Assembly: GCF_001593385.1 (NCBI RefSeq)
Contig: NZ_LUVZ01000001.1
Coordinates: 1,302,001-1,366,000 of the forward strand
Source of the DNA: Chryseobacterium cucumeris
GTDB lineage: Bacteria; Bacteroidota; Bacteroidia; Flavobacteriales; Weeksellaceae
Reading direction: 5' to 3'
DNA: 64,000 bases
In this document: positions 1 through 9,159 of the stretch, piece after piece
How positions within the stretch are numbered: position 1 is the stretch's first letter
Layout of the letters: each line of letters begins with the position of its first letter
Notes under the pieces: generated by a model
The model's input: only the letters and a program-made list of their open reading frames with translations
Databases searched by the model: none
What the model was told of the DNA's origin: nothing
Position numbers and translations under genes: made by a program

Positions 1-309
1 TTCACCACCAAGGTTAATGGTTTGAGTACTCTTGATGTAATCTATCTTTTCATCAATTTTTGAAGTATTGATCGTTTTAAAATCTTCTCCATTCAACCCA
101 AGCATTCCCGCAATATCAGTTCCGTGCCCGATTCCCGTTTTTGCGAGTGAGCCAAAGAATTCAAGAAAAACCTCTTTAACTTCTTCTATTGATCTTTCTC
201 TTTTTATAATCCTGATAAATGCTGCTGCTGCGTTCCAGGGTCCCATCGTGTGTGAACTGGACGGACCTATTCCTACTTTAATAATTTCAAAAACCGATAT
301 TGATTCCAT
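1..309 (-). CDS. sdaA: L-serine ammonia-lyase (serine dehydratase), N-terminal part; gene runs off the left edge
   Basis: The 103 visible residues begin MESISVFEIIKVGIGPSSSHT. The GPSSSHTMGP motif at residues 15-24 is the hallmark of the N-terminal domain of iron-sulfur L-serine dehydratases, which convert serine to pyruvate and ammonia in the cytosol. The frame is open to base 1, so the remaining domain with the cluster-binding cysteines is outside the window. The start is the ATG at 307-309. The ammonium transporter gene ends 100 bases upstream on the same strand. The family call is firm; whether the full protein is single-chain or two-subunit cannot be told here. Confidence 0.9.
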   Translation of the reverse strand, partial: MESISVFEIIKVGIGPSSSHTMGPWNAAAAFIRIIKRERSIEEVKEVFLEFFGSLAKTGIGHGTDIAGMLGLNGEDFKTINTSKIDEKIDYIKSTQTINLGGE

Positions 310-409
310 AAATGATTCGTCATTTTCCTCAGAAACAAAGATACATGATAAATCCTGAAATATACCTTCAAATTTTTAATGATATCAACATATCATCACA
401 ATATAAAAG

Positions 410-1753
410 CTATTGCAGGCATTCTTCATGCTGCGAAAGATCAAGCCCTTTATTTTCAGACTCTTCAGAAACTCTTAATGTGATCATGGAATCTGTAAGT
501 TTATATAAAATTAATGATCCTAAAAAAGTAAAAATAGAAACCAAAACAAGGGCTGCCATATGATGAAGAAAAACATCAATTCCACCATGAAGCAGACTTG
601 CTTTTTCACCATGAGCAAAAATGGCGGTAAGAATCATTCCCATAATCCCTCCTACTCCATGGCAGGCAAAAACATCGAGGGTATCATCTACTTTCTTTAA
701 AACCTTCCAGTTCACCATCAGATTGGACACGATTGCTGTGATAAATCCTATAAAAAGACTCTCCTGAATGCTTACAAAACCACATCCGGGAGTAATGGCC
801 ACCAAACCTACCACTGCTCCTATGCACGCTCCCAAAGCAGAAACACTTCTCCCATTGATTCTGTCAAAAAAAATCCAGGTCATCATCGCCGAAGCAGATG
901 CTATTGTAGTTGTTCCAAAAGCGGTAGCCGCAGATGCAGAAGCACTCAAAGCAGATCCGGCATTAAATCCGAACCATCCGAACCACAGCATTCCTGTTCC
1001 CAGAAGCACATACGGAATATTGGACGGCTCATGATGAGGATTCTTCCTGTTTCCTACCACCAAAGCTCCGGCAAGTGCAGCAAAACCGGCACTCATATGC
1101 ACAACAGTTCCTCCTGCAAAGTCTTTTACCCCGAAATATTTGTTTAAAAGCCCCTCAGGATGCCACACCATATGACAAAGCGGCGTATAAATAAATATAC
1201 TGAAAAGAACAATGAACAATAAATAAGATATAAAACGAACCCTTTCTGCAAAAGATCCGGTAATAATTGCCGGAGTAATAACAGCAAATTTCATCTGAAA
1301 CAAGGCAAAAAGAATAAAAGGAATCGTGGGAGCCATCAGTTTATGAGGTAGATTTCCTACCCCGCTAAAAAAGGGATAACTGAGCGGATTTCCAATGATA
1401 CCGTAATGCTTTCCGGCTATTGTAATCCCGATAGATTCACCGAAAGATAAAGAAAAGCCTACGACTACCCACACCATGGAGATAACGCCTAAGGCAATAA
1501 AACTCTGCAGCATGGTAGAAATTACATTTTTCCTTCCGACCATTCCTCCGTAAAAAAAGGAAAGCCCTGGCGTCATGAGCAAAACAAGTCCTGCCGCGGC
1601 CAGAATCCAGGCAACATCAGCGCCGACAATTTTATCTTCACTTAAGAATTCCCTTGTATCAGGAATATCGGCAGCCGGATTCCAGAATAAACCCCCAATG
1701 GCAACGATTGCGATAACAGAGAATGAAATGATCCATTTTAATCCTACTTTCAT
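410..1753 (-). CDS. amt: Ammonium transporter Amt
   Basis: A 447-residue polytopic inner-membrane protein of the Amt/MEP/Rh family, which conducts ammonium/ammonia. It shows the family block MTPGLSFFYGG near its N-terminus and two conserved histidine contexts, GGTVVHMSAG and FACHGVGGIMG, corresponding to the pore twin histidines. The frame is open upstream to a TTG at 1840, but those 29 extra residues overlap the preceding gene's stop, so I place the start at the ATG at 1751-1753 (MKVGLKWIISF, first membrane segment or signal sequence). No GlnK/PII gene is adjacent in the window. Length is normal for the family. Confidence 0.93.
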   Translation of the reverse strand: MKVGLKWIISFSVIAIVAIGGLFWNPAADIPDTREFLSEDKIVGADVAWILAAAGLVLLMTPGLSFFYGGMVGRKNVISTMLQSFIALGVISMVWVVVGFSLSFGESIGITIAGKHYGIIGNPLSYPFFSGVGNLPHKLMAPTIPFILFALFQMKFAVITPAIITGSFAERVRFISYLLFIVLFSIFIYTPLCHMVWHPEGLLNKYFGVKDFAGGTVVHMSAGFAALAGALVVGNRKNPHHEPSNIPYVLLGTGMLWFGWFGFNAGSALSASASAATAFGTTTIASASAMMTWIFFDRINGRSVSALGACIGAVVGLVAITPGCGFVSIQESLFIGFITAIVSNLMVNWKVLKKVDDTLDVFACHGVGGIMGMILTAIFAHGEKASLLHGGIDVFLHHMAALVLVSIFTFLGSLILYKLTDSMITLRVSEESENKGLDLSQHEECLQ

Positions 1754-1836
1754 AAAATTTATATTTAACCCTATCAAATTTAAATATAAATTCCATAAAA
1801 ACTGCATTTTTAAATCAAACACCCCTAAAAAAATAT

Positions 1837-2502
1837 TCAATCTTGAACTTTTTCAATTTTTTCAGAAAAAATCTCTGACAGTATTTTGGAAACTTCTTTG
1901 GATTTAGTGGCCGGAAAAAGATGTGTTCCTCCTTTTACCACATAATTCGGATTTGAATAGCGGATGGGAAAAACAATGTCTTTATCACCTAATATCTGAA
2001 TGACATTGGGATTCTCTTCAAATTTCCATTCGGAAACTTTTTCTACGGACCATTTGAGGTAATAAGGATCTCTTACTTTAAAATATTGAAGAAGTTTAGG
2101 ATTTTTAGGGTCAAAAAGCTTTCGGACAACAGCATATACATTGGCCGCTTTGTCATTGAATAAACCTACCGGAAGTATTCTTGGGATTTTGGTAAGCTCA
2201 CCTGTCTTTATGAATCTGGATTTTTCCTTATCGGATTTTATACTTCCAAGGATCACCACCTTTTCTGCAGGTTTCAATTGATTAATCTCCTGAACAATGA
2301 TTCCTCCGAAAGAATACCCCAACAGGCAGAATGGTTCTGAATCATCCACTTTCTCTGCCATTCTTTTGACATAAGCATCGAAAGGCTCATTTTTTTCGGG
2401 AATAAGCCAGTCTATAAAAATCAATTCACAGTGTTTGGGAAACTCTATTCTTTCAAGGACTTTAAAGTCTGCTCCCAGACCGCTTACGATATAAATTTTC
2501 AT
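1837..2502 (-). CDS. Alpha/beta hydrolase fold protein
   Basis: A 221-residue soluble protein with the nucleophile elbow GYSFGG (Ser about residue 64), a late GDKD segment fitting the acid position and a GGTHLF segment fitting the catalytic histidine, so the complete Ser-Asp-His triad of an alpha/beta hydrolase is present. The N-terminus MKIYIVSGLGADFKVLERI is the usual first strand and oxyanion loop. No signal peptide is seen, so it is probably cytosolic. The substrate cannot be inferred. It lies just upstream of amt on the same strand with an 83-base gap, so co-transcription is possible. Confidence 0.8.
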   Translation of the reverse strand: MKIYIVSGLGADFKVLERIEFPKHCELIFIDWLIPEKNEPFDAYVKRMAEKVDDSEPFCLLGYSFGGIIVQEINQLKPAEKVVILGSIKSDKEKSRFIKTGELTKIPRILPVGLFNDKAANVYAVVRKLFDPKNPKLLQYFKVRDPYYLKWSVEKVSEWKFEENPNVIQILGDKDIVFPIRYSNPNYVVKGGTHLFPATKSKEVSKILSEIFSEKIEKVQD

Positions 2503-2564
2503 ACCACTAATTTATAAAAAATAAGGAAATAAAGGATGAGCCTCCTGATTTAACAGCATTAAAA

Positions 2565-2590
2565 AAGAGCAATTCTCACGAACTGCTCTT
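2565..2590 (-). terminator. Intrinsic terminator of the distal yceI-like gene
   Basis: AAGAGCA and TGCTCTT form a 7-bp stem, and on the minus strand a run of U follows (A-run at 2561-2566 on the plus strand). It sits 20 bases beyond the stop of the gene ending at 2611. Confidence 0.75.
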
Positions 2591-2610
2591 CTGTATTAAT
2601 AGAATATATT

Positions 2611-3237
2611 TTACTTTTTCTTTTTCGGTACTCTATTCTCATTATCCAGCATTTCTGTGGAAACTTTAAACTGAATATCCATTTCGTTCTTAATAAAATA
2701 ATCTTTCAATGAAGACTGATAGAATACTTTAAAGTCTCTTCTATTCAGGGAGAACTTAGCAGATTCAATAGATGTTGTAAACTGGGTAACGTATACATTC
2801 GCAGGGAAAGAGATTGTTTTTCTCACCCCTTTAAGAGTAAGGTCACCGTACACTGTAGAATTGTATTCACTGTTTGCTAAAGGAATAATTTTAGTCAAAT
2901 GGAATTTTGCAATGGGGAATTTTTTTACTTCAAAAAAGTTTGAGCTCTTCAGATCGTTGGTAAGCTTGATCTGATCCTCATCAGAAACATCTCCCGCCAT
3001 CATACTTCTCATATCGATAATAAACTCTCCATCCACCAGGACCGTATGGTCAAAGTTAAATTTTCCACTTTTCAGCTTTACTGTTCCTGAATGGGAAGTT
3101 TCTTCGGTTTTTACCACTTTATACCCCCACCATCTGATCTCTGATGAAGTCACTTTTGAAACTTTATCAAATTTCTTCTGGGCAGAAACAAATGACATGC
3201 TTGCGCACACCATAGCAAACAATAGTAATCTTTTCAT
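2611..3237 (-). CDS. YceI-family secreted protein (second paralogue)
   Basis: A 208-residue protein beginning MKRLLLFAMVCASMSFVSAQ, a clear signal peptide ending in SAQ, followed by WWGYKVVKTEETSHSG. YceI proteins are periplasmic lipocalin-like barrels that bind isoprenoid-type lipids. Shared blocks with the upstream gene (WWGYKV, SSHDG/TSHSG, LKG..K.ISFPA, F.F.R..F.V.Y.S) show a tandem duplication. It ends in a Lys-rich tail (RVPKKKK), unlike its neighbour. Lipid binding is family knowledge; nothing here identifies the ligand. Confidence 0.85.
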   Translation of the reverse strand: MKRLLLFAMVCASMSFVSAQKKFDKVSKVTSSEIRWWGYKVVKTEETSHSGTVKLKSGKFNFDHTVLVDGEFIIDMRSMMAGDVSDEDQIKLTNDLKSSNFFEVKKFPIAKFHLTKIIPLANSEYNSTVYGDLTLKGVRKTISFPANVYVTQFTTSIESAKFSLNRRDFKVFYQSSLKDYFIKNEMDIQFKVSTEMLDNENRVPKKKK

Positions 3238-3269
3238 TCTTTTTTATTTACAATTCAACAAAAATAAAA

Positions 3270-3294
3270 AAAAGTGTAGAACTTCTACACTTTT
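3270..3294 (-). terminator. Intrinsic terminator between the two yceI-like genes
   Basis: AAAAGTGTAGAA and TTCTACACTTTT form a near-perfect 12-bp stem with a one-base loop position, followed on the minus strand by a T-rich tract. It lies 22 bases past the stop of the 3316-3882 gene, so the two paralogues may be separate units. Confidence 0.75.
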
Positions 3295-3315
3295 AATAAT
3301 CTTTTTTTGATTAAT

Positions 3316-3882
3316 TTATTGAGCAGTTACCTTTACAAGCATATCAATATCATCTTTCACAAAAACATCCTGCATCGTAGACTTGTAAGCTACGTCAAAT
3401 TTTTGTCTGTCGAAAGAGAATTTGTTAGATACTAAACTTACTACTCCTTTGCTGTAAGAAATCTTAGCAGGGAAAGAGATTGGGCTTGTTTTTCCTTTTA
3501 CAGTAAGGTTTCCTGTTACAAGAGAGTTGTAAACTTTATCATTGTTTTTCTTTACTCCTGTAATTTTGAAGCTTGCTGTAGGATATTTTTCAACTTCAAA
3601 AAAGTCCCCGTTCTTAAGGTGCCCGTTTAATTTCTGCTGATATTCTCCTGTAAGGTCAGTAGAAGTAATAGAAGTCATATCCAATACGAAGCTTCCGCCT
3701 ACCAATTGGTTTCCTTTCATTACCATATCTCCTGACTTCACTTTTACAGTACCGTCGTGAGAACTGGCCTCAGATTTTGCTACTTTGTATCCCCACCAGT
3801 GTACATCAGATGCTACTACTTTTTTTGACTGTCCGAAAGCTAAACCACCAGCTAAAACTGCTAATAAAAATATTTTTTTCAT
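3316..3882 (-). CDS. YceI-family secreted protein (first paralogue)
   Basis: A 188-residue protein with the signal peptide MKKIFLLAVLAGGLAFGQ and a YceI barrel (VHWWGYKVAKSEASSHDG, LTVKGKTSPISFPA, NKFSFDRQKFDVAYKS). It should be secreted to the periplasm and bind a lipid-like ligand, as known for the family. Length is typical for the bare domain. It is the closer match to the family consensus of the two tandem copies. A hairpin terminator separates it from the downstream copy. Confidence 0.87.
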   Translation of the reverse strand: MKKIFLLAVLAGGLAFGQSKKVVASDVHWWGYKVAKSEASSHDGTVKVKSGDMVMKGNQLVGGSFVLDMTSITSTDLTGEYQQKLNGHLKNGDFFEVEKYPTASFKITGVKKNNDKVYNSLVTGNLTVKGKTSPISFPAKISYSKGVVSLVSNKFSFDRQKFDVAYKSTMQDVFVKDDIDMLVKVTAQ

Positions 3883-3996
3883 TGAATAGAGTTATTTACT
3901 TATTTAATGATGCAAATGTAAGTATCTTATTCAATAGATTTCATTGATGTATATCAATAAAATTTATTATTTTCATGAATAATATCATTCCATAAA

Positions 3997-4022
3997 AAAA
4001 CTCCGAATTTCTTCGGAGTTTT
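3997..4022 (-). terminator. Intrinsic terminator of glucokinase gene
   Basis: AAACTCCGAA and TTCGGAGTTT form a 10-bp stem with a short loop, and the minus strand continues into a T-run. It begins 4 bases after the glk stop codon. Confidence 0.8.
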
Positions 4023-4025
4023 ATT

Positions 4026-5075
4026 TTATAGCTGATAGTAAGCGGTGTAAAGTGCTATACCATTTAATGCTGTGTGATTTTGCTTGACCAGATAGATGGG
4101 AATATTTTTAAGCATTTCCTCCATTTTATCACTGATCTTGAATTTCTCATAGAATTTCGCCTTATCAATATATTCTGCGATCATCTGTGGAATATCTCCG
4201 GCAATCAGTAATCCTCCGGTAGCTTTTAATTTTAATGTTAAATTATTGGCCTCTCTTGCCAGGAACTCAAGGAAAGTATCTAAAGCAATTTTGCAGATCA
4301 AAACATTTTCCTCTACAGCAGCTTTATAAAGTTCTTCCACAAAATTCCCCTGCGCAAGACGTTCTCCTAACCATTCCGGTTCCGGGTGTCTTTTCACATC
4401 TCTCAGGAATCTGTAAATATTGAATAGTCCTGACTTGGATAATACATTTTCCCAGCTTACAATACCATAGATATTATTTAAGAACTGGTAAAATTCAACT
4501 TCTACGTTGGTTCTCGGTGAAAATTCTGAGTGCCCTCCCTCTGTTGCGAAAGGTCTCAGGTATTTTCCGTCAAAGAAATAGCCGGCTTCTCCTAATCCGT
4601 TTCCGGGAGCAAGAACCGCTACATTTCCTTTTTCAAGATGTCCGCTGGTATAAATGGCTTCAAGATGGTTATCTTCAAGAAGAGCCATTCCATAGGCAGA
4701 AGCTTCCAGGTCATTCAGCATTTCTACTTTTTCAAACCCGAAATCGCGTGTATACTCGGCAATATCTAAATGCCAACCTAATCTTGCCGGACTGCTTTTC
4801 CCATCCAATACAGGACCTGGCACAGCCATTCCCAGACGTTTTACATTTTCAAGCTGATTATCCTGAATAAACTTCTTTAAAATATCTGAAAAGGAAGCAT
4901 ATTCTTTGGTTGCATATTTATTTTCTACTTTTATCTCAAGACCTCCGTTCCCGGAAACAAAATAGCCTAAGATTGTTATATCTTCACGGAGACTTGCTCC
5001 AATGATAGAAACACTATCATTATTACTGTTCTCTACTCCTGGTAAATAAAGTGGAAATTTTGGATTCAGAATCAT
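4026..5075 (-). CDS. glk: Glucokinase
   Basis: A 349-residue protein resembling the bacterial Glk family (actin/hexokinase fold), which phosphorylates glucose with ATP. Visible blocks are AVPGPVLDGKSSPARLGW, NDLEASAYGMALL (catalytic Asp region), the phosphate-binding APGNGLGEAGYF and FATEGGHSEFSPR. The frame opens 23 codons further upstream at 5144, but that stretch overlaps the terminator of the preceding gene, so I choose the ATG at 5073-5075 (MILNPKFPLYLPG). The usual N-terminal DIGGT ATP loop is replaced by SIIGASLRED, which is divergent, so sugar specificity is a family-level guess. Confidence 0.82.
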   Translation of the reverse strand: MILNPKFPLYLPGVENSNNDSVSIIGASLREDITILGYFVSGNGGLEIKVENKYATKEYASFSDILKKFIQDNQLENVKRLGMAVPGPVLDGKSSPARLGWHLDIAEYTRDFGFEKVEMLNDLEASAYGMALLEDNHLEAIYTSGHLEKGNVAVLAPGNGLGEAGYFFDGKYLRPFATEGGHSEFSPRTNVEVEFYQFLNNIYGIVSWENVLSKSGLFNIYRFLRDVKRHPEPEWLGERLAQGNFVEELYKAAVEENVLICKIALDTFLEFLAREANNLTLKLKATGGLLIAGDIPQMIAEYIDKAKFYEKFKISDKMEEMLKNIPIYLVKQNHTALNGIALYTAYYQL

Positions 5076-5132
5076 AACCTCAAATTTTACCAAATATAAT
5101 AATTGTTTTTGTAAATCCTGCACAGAACAAAA

Positions 5133-5162
5133 AAACCTTTCCACTTTCGTGAAAAGGTTTTG
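5133..5162 (-). terminator. Intrinsic terminator of the outer-membrane barrel gene
   Basis: AAAACCTTT pairs with AAAGGTTTT around an inner CAC/GTG pair, and the minus strand runs into T residues. It lies 30 bases past the stop at 5192. Confidence 0.75.
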
Positions 5163-5191
5163 GTTAATAATTGTTTATATATTAAATCTAA

Positions 5192-5755
5192 CTACTTTCC
5201 TAATGGAATATTGTAACCGAATCCTACTCCGATATTCCCCACATTATAGTCCTGACCTGGCAAATCTCCCTTGGTTCCTACAAAAACCTTTTGGTATTGT
5301 ACGAAGAAATTCCAGTCTCTGTTGTGGTATCCGATCTCCGGTTTAAGGTAGAAACCTCCGCCAGCTCTTTCAACATTGGTGTTTGACGCCACTGCTTTAT
5401 CACCCACAAGGAATCCGTATCCTAAGTCAGTTCCGAAATAGAAACCGGTTTGTTTTGGATAAATTCTGATTAAAGCTGCTACAGGAACTACTCCTACATC
5501 ATTGTTTTTATATCCGTTGTTCTCTTTTCCAAAATAGTGAGTATATCCTGATGCAATACCTAATCCAAACCCTGGGGTAATCAAATTCTGGTACGCTACA
5601 TCCACTCCTACTGCAGCGGAAAGATTATCTGCGGGAACTGCTAAACCAACATTTGCACCTACCTTGATCATATTGTTCATTTGAGCACTTTGGGCGCTTG
5701 CGATACCCGCTGTTAAAATACCAGCCAGTACTATTGCTTGTTTAAACATTTTCAT
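5192..5755 (-). CDS. Secreted outer-membrane beta-barrel-like protein
   Basis: A 187-residue protein with the signal peptide MKMFKQAIVLAGILTAGIASAQ, followed by alternating hydrophobic and Gly-rich strands (VGANVGLAVP, FGLGIASGYTHYFG, GFYFGTDLGYGFLVG, YLKPEIGYHNRDWNFFVQYQ) and a terminal strand GNIGVGFGYNIPLGK. This fits an eight-stranded OmpA/OmpW-type porin-like barrel. I do not recognise a specific family or ligand. A strong A+T leader of about 370 bases precedes it. Confidence 0.65.
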   Translation of the reverse strand: MKMFKQAIVLAGILTAGIASAQSAQMNNMIKVGANVGLAVPADNLSAAVGVDVAYQNLITPGFGLGIASGYTHYFGKENNGYKNNDVGVVPVAALIRIYPKQTGFYFGTDLGYGFLVGDKAVASNTNVERAGGGFYLKPEIGYHNRDWNFFVQYQKVFVGTKGDLPGQDYNVGNIGVGFGYNIPLGK

Positions 5756-6129
5756 AACTCTAATTTTTAAATTTTACTAAACAAGAGGATGTAAAAATCA
5801 TGCCAAGCAAGGGTTTTTATTGTATTTTAACATTCAAAAAAAACATAAAATAATGACTATCAATATATTAATTTTAACAAAATTTAAATAATTGTTTAAC
5901 AAAATTTATCAAAAAATGATAGTTAAAAAGTGAATTAAAGGATGGAAGAAAGGAAGCCGGATACTGGAAGAAATATAATCCATAAAATCAACTCTATTTC
6001 TACGATCTAAAACTTCCTGCCTATTGCCTCCTACTACCAGCTTCCAGTCTAATACAACAATATTAACAATGCTTAACCCGTTGTTATTTTAACCTTTTTG
6101 TTCAAAATACATCAAAAAATAAATTCTCC
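5756..6129. other. Intergenic region between divergent genes, no gene seen
   Basis: 374 bases separating the barrel gene (minus) and the DUF1800 gene (plus). Both promoters must lie here, but I do not see a confident TTTG/TAnnTTTG pair. Bases about 5940-6055 hold a purine-rich then pyrimidine-rich tract (CTTCCTGCC, GCCTCCTACTACCAG, CTTCCAGTC) resembling the degenerate heptad tracts found elsewhere in this window. GGATACTGGAAG and CTTCCAGTC could pair across about 90 bases. Confidence 0.4.
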
Positions 6130-7512
6130 ATGATGGCTGATTCATTATTAAAAAACAAGCATCTTCTTTGGCGGGCAGGTTTTGGTGTTAGCATTAATCA
6201 AATTGATGGTTTGAAAAATAAAAACATTAAAACGCTGATGAATGAATTATTTAAAGAAGAAAGCTTCAGCGAAATCACTTATGACACTCCAGATCCTGTT
6301 TCTGTGGCAGACTATATGAACAGTACAGCTCCTGCAGAAAAGAAAAAAGAAATGCAGCGGATCAACAGGGAACAAAATAACGAACTGAACCTGAATTTTC
6401 TAAACTCCATCGTTAACAGTAAGGAACAGATGAGGGAAAAAATGGCGTTTTTCTGGCATGGGCATTTTGCATCAAGAGTACAAAATCCAAGGTTCAACAA
6501 ACAGCTTTTAAATACGATAAGAAAAAATGCACTGGGCAATTTCAAAGATCTGCTTTTTGAAGTAAGCCAGTCGCCTGCCATGTTGAATTTTCTGAATAAT
6601 CAACAGAATAAAAAAGACCATCCTAATGAGAATTTTGCCCGTGAAGTGATGGAACTGTTTACCATGGGAAGAGGAAATTACACTGAAAAGGACGTAAGAG
6701 AAGGAGCAAGAGCTTTTACAGGATGGAGTTATGATAAAGAAGGGAATTTTAAAGAAAGAAAAAATCTCCATGATGAAGGCAGCAAAACTTTTTTAGGAAA
6801 AACAGGCAACTTTGACGGAAATGATGTGCTCAATATTATTCTGGAACAGAAAACTACAGCACAATTTATTACGACAAAGATTTATAAATTCTTCGTCAAT
6901 GAAAAACCGGACCAGGAGATTGTTAATCAACTCAGCGCCAATTTCTACCATTCAGGATATGACATCAAAAAGCTGATGACTGAGATATTTTCAAGCACAT
7001 GGTTTTATGATCAGAAGAATATAGGTAACCGTATAAAATCGCCTGTAGAACTGATGGCAGGAATCATGCGAATCCTTCCAATGCATATTCAGAACCCTGA
7101 AAACCTCATCGTTTATCAGAAATTATTGGGACAAATGCTCCTTTATCCACCCAATGTAGCGGGATGGCCGAATGGAAAGGCATGGATTGACAGCTCTACT
7201 TTAATGCTCAGGCTTCAGGTTCCGCAGATCTGGTCCGGTCTTCGCCCTTTAGAATACAGTCCCCGCCAGGATGATGATATCGACATGGGAATGAAATCCA
7301 GTGAAACAGCATTAAATAAAAGCTTTAAAAACCCTAATATCACCATCGACTGGGATCGTATTGAAAAGCTTTTCGCCCATAAAAACTGTGAAGATTATCT
7401 TCTGCAGAATACCCAAAGCCTCGATATGAACTCTGTAAGTAATTTTTCAGACAAGAGTATAAAAATGACTGTCATCAACCTGATGTCTACTCCGGAATAT
7501 CAGTTATGTTAG
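6130..7512 (+). CDS. DUF1800 family protein
   Basis: A 460-residue protein of the DUF1800 family, usually encoded beside DUF1501 in Bacteroidota and Proteobacteria, as here. Family blocks seen are HLLWRAGFG near the N-terminus, MAFFWHGHFASR, SPAMLNFLNNQQN, PNENFAREVMELFTMG, ARAFTGWSYD and the late LYPPNVAGWPNGKAWIDS. No signal peptide is evident, though an alternative ATG is one codon in. Function is unknown; the conserved His, Asn and Glu residues suggest a metal- or substrate-binding helical protein, which is inference. The DUF1501 gene follows after 169 bases. Confidence 0.85.
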   Translation: MMADSLLKNKHLLWRAGFGVSINQIDGLKNKNIKTLMNELFKEESFSEITYDTPDPVSVADYMNSTAPAEKKKEMQRINREQNNELNLNFLNSIVNSKEQMREKMAFFWHGHFASRVQNPRFNKQLLNTIRKNALGNFKDLLFEVSQSPAMLNFLNNQQNKKDHPNENFAREVMELFTMGRGNYTEKDVREGARAFTGWSYDKEGNFKERKNLHDEGSKTFLGKTGNFDGNDVLNIILEQKTTAQFITTKIYKFFVNEKPDQEIVNQLSANFYHSGYDIKKLMTEIFSSTWFYDQKNIGNRIKSPVELMAGIMRILPMHIQNPENLIVYQKLLGQMLLYPPNVAGWPNGKAWIDSSTLMLRLQVPQIWSGLRPLEYSPRQDDDIDMGMKSSETALNKSFKNPNITIDWDRIEKLFAHKNCEDYLLQNTQSLDMNSVSNFSDKSIKMTVINLMSTPEYQLC

Positions 7513-7681
7513 GTAGGAGGTTTTAGGTTGCAGGCAGCAGGTAATAGCTGTCGCAGTAGAACTTGGCTCCTCCCTGATTTAGTTTTCACTGCTATAAAAA
7601 TAAAATGCGGTCCAGCCCTATAATTTACAACCTGCAACCTGTCATCTGCCACCTGCCATCTTAACCCCTAAAAACAAAATT

Positions 7682-8866
7682 ATGCTAATCAAAAGAAGAG
7701 AATTCCTCAAAATAAGCTCACTGGCTACTGCTTCTATGCTGATGCCTAATTTCTTAAAAGCGATGACGCTGGATGAAGCGCTGAATCCTGGTCAGAACAT
7801 TCTGGTAGTCCTTCAGTTTACGGGAGGAAATGATGGTTTGAATACCATTATTCCGGCCAAAAACGATATTTATTTCAGGGAAAGGAAGACATTGGCTATT
7901 CATGACTCTATACCGCTTACAGATGAGGCTGGAATTAATCCGTCACTTTCCTATTTTAAAGAACTTTTTGATAACGGAGAGCTGTCTGTGATGAATAACG
8001 TAGGATATCCCAACCCGGATAAATCCCATTTCCGAAGCATGGATATCTGGCAGTCGGCAAGCAGAAGTGATCAGTTTCTGGAAACAGGCTGGCTGGGACG
8101 TTTTCTGGATGAAGAATGTTATCACTGTGATCATCCTACGCAGGCACTGGAAGTAGATGATATGCTTAGTCTAGCCCTAAAAGGTGAAAATAACAAAGCT
8201 TTTGCCTTTAAAGATCCCAAAAGACTGTATCAGACCAGTCAGGAAAAGTATTTTAAATCTCTCTACGACCATCATCATGATGATGAAACGGTGTCTTATC
8301 TCTATCAGACTTTAGGTTCTACCATCAACAATGCTGATTATATTTTTGAAAAAAGCAAAGCTAAAAAAACAGAGCAGGTTTACCCCAATTCTCAACTGGG
8401 AAAAGATTTTAAAACGGTTGCTTCTTTGATAAAATCTGACATTAATACCCAGGTATACTATCTTTCGATCGGAAGTTTCGATACGCACGTCAACCAGAAT
8501 GACAGACAGAAAAAGTTATTTGATGATATCAACGAGTCGGTAAAATCATTTGTTGCAGATATGAAAAGTAATGGGCTCTTCAAAAATATACTGTTGATGA
8601 CATTCTCAGAGTTTGGCCGTCGTGTGGCACAGAATGCCAGCAACGGAACCGATCACGGAACTGCCAATCAAATGTTTTTTATCAGTGGAAACCTTAAGAA
8701 AAAAGGACTTTTAAATACACTTCCTGATCTGCAGAATCTGAATGATGGTGATCTTATTTATAAAGAGGATTTCAGAAAAGTATATGCAACAATTCTGAAA
8801 AACTGGCTTAAAGCGGACTCTTCCAAAGTATTGGGATGGAAAGACGGGATCTATGACTTTGTGTAG
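7682..8866 (+). CDS. DUF1501 family protein with twin-arginine signal
   Basis: A 394-residue protein starting MLIKRREFLKISSLATASML, a Tat-type signal with the twin arginines at residues 5-6, so export in a folded state is likely. The body is the DUF1501 fold, related to the alkaline phosphatase/sulfatase superfamily: VLQFTGGNDGLNTI, PDKSHFRSMDIWQSA, YLSIGSFDTHVNQ, TFSEFGRRVAQN and GTDHGTANQMFF carry the conserved Asp/His/Ser positions. Paired with the upstream DUF1800 protein; the two are thought to act together, but the reaction is not established. Length is usual. Confidence 0.87.
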   Translation: MLIKRREFLKISSLATASMLMPNFLKAMTLDEALNPGQNILVVLQFTGGNDGLNTIIPAKNDIYFRERKTLAIHDSIPLTDEAGINPSLSYFKELFDNGELSVMNNVGYPNPDKSHFRSMDIWQSASRSDQFLETGWLGRFLDEECYHCDHPTQALEVDDMLSLALKGENNKAFAFKDPKRLYQTSQEKYFKSLYDHHHDDETVSYLYQTLGSTINNADYIFEKSKAKKTEQVYPNSQLGKDFKTVASLIKSDINTQVYYLSIGSFDTHVNQNDRQKKLFDDINESVKSFVADMKSNGLFKNILLMTFSEFGRRVAQNASNGTDHGTANQMFFISGNLKKKGLLNTLPDLQNLNDGDLIYKEDFRKVYATILKNWLKADSSKVLGWKDGIYDFV

Positions 8867-8875
8867 GGAAACCGA

Positions 8876-8940
8876 GATTCCTACGGAATGACACAATTGG
8901 AATGGTGATGTATCCACACAATTTGTCATTCCATAGAAAC
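8876..8940. repeat. Dispersed palindromic repeat, family B copy 1
   Basis: ATTCCTACGGAATGACACA is followed, inverted, by TTTGTCATTCCATAGAAA, giving an imperfect stem of about 20 bp. A second copy with the same arms lies at 36322-36388. Both copies sit next to a family A repeat in an intergenic region. Confidence 0.7.
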
Positions 8941-8985
8941 TCAGCCTTTGCTATAAGGAGTACAAAAACAATCCTGTCCAATACA

Positions 8986-9058
8986 CCAACTGAAGACGTA
9001 AAAATTCCCATCCTCCGGAGGGGTGGCGAAAATTCAAAGAATTTTTGACGGGGTGGTC
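8986..9058 (-). repeat. Dispersed structured repeat, family A copy 1
   Basis: Read on the minus strand it begins ACCACCCCGTCAAAAATTC, passes through GAATTTTCGCCACCCCTCC and ends CGTCTTCAGTTGG. Copies 2 (14469-14541) and 3 (36191-36263) are nearly identical over about 70 bases. It contains two potential hairpins, AAAATTC/GAATTTT and a C-rich/G-rich pair. Confidence 0.8.
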
Positions 9059-9093
9059 TTCAGCACTCATTAAAAAGATCCATTAACAACAAA

Positions 9094-9128
9094 AAAAGAG
9101 ACTGTACCTTGTTATGACAGTCTCTTTT
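9094..9128 (-). terminator. Intrinsic terminator of the 45-residue gene
   Basis: AAAAGAGACTGT and ACAGTCTCTTTT form a 12-bp stem with an 11-base loop; the minus strand continues with T residues from the A-run at 9091-9097. Confidence 0.8.
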
Positions 9129-9159
9129 CAATAATTTCAAATTTAAACTACTTTTACGT

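Noticed and set aside
1754..1840. N-terminal extension of the ammonium transporter
   Set aside because: It starts with TTG, overlaps the upstream stop and lacks the family N-terminus; the ATG at 1753 is better.
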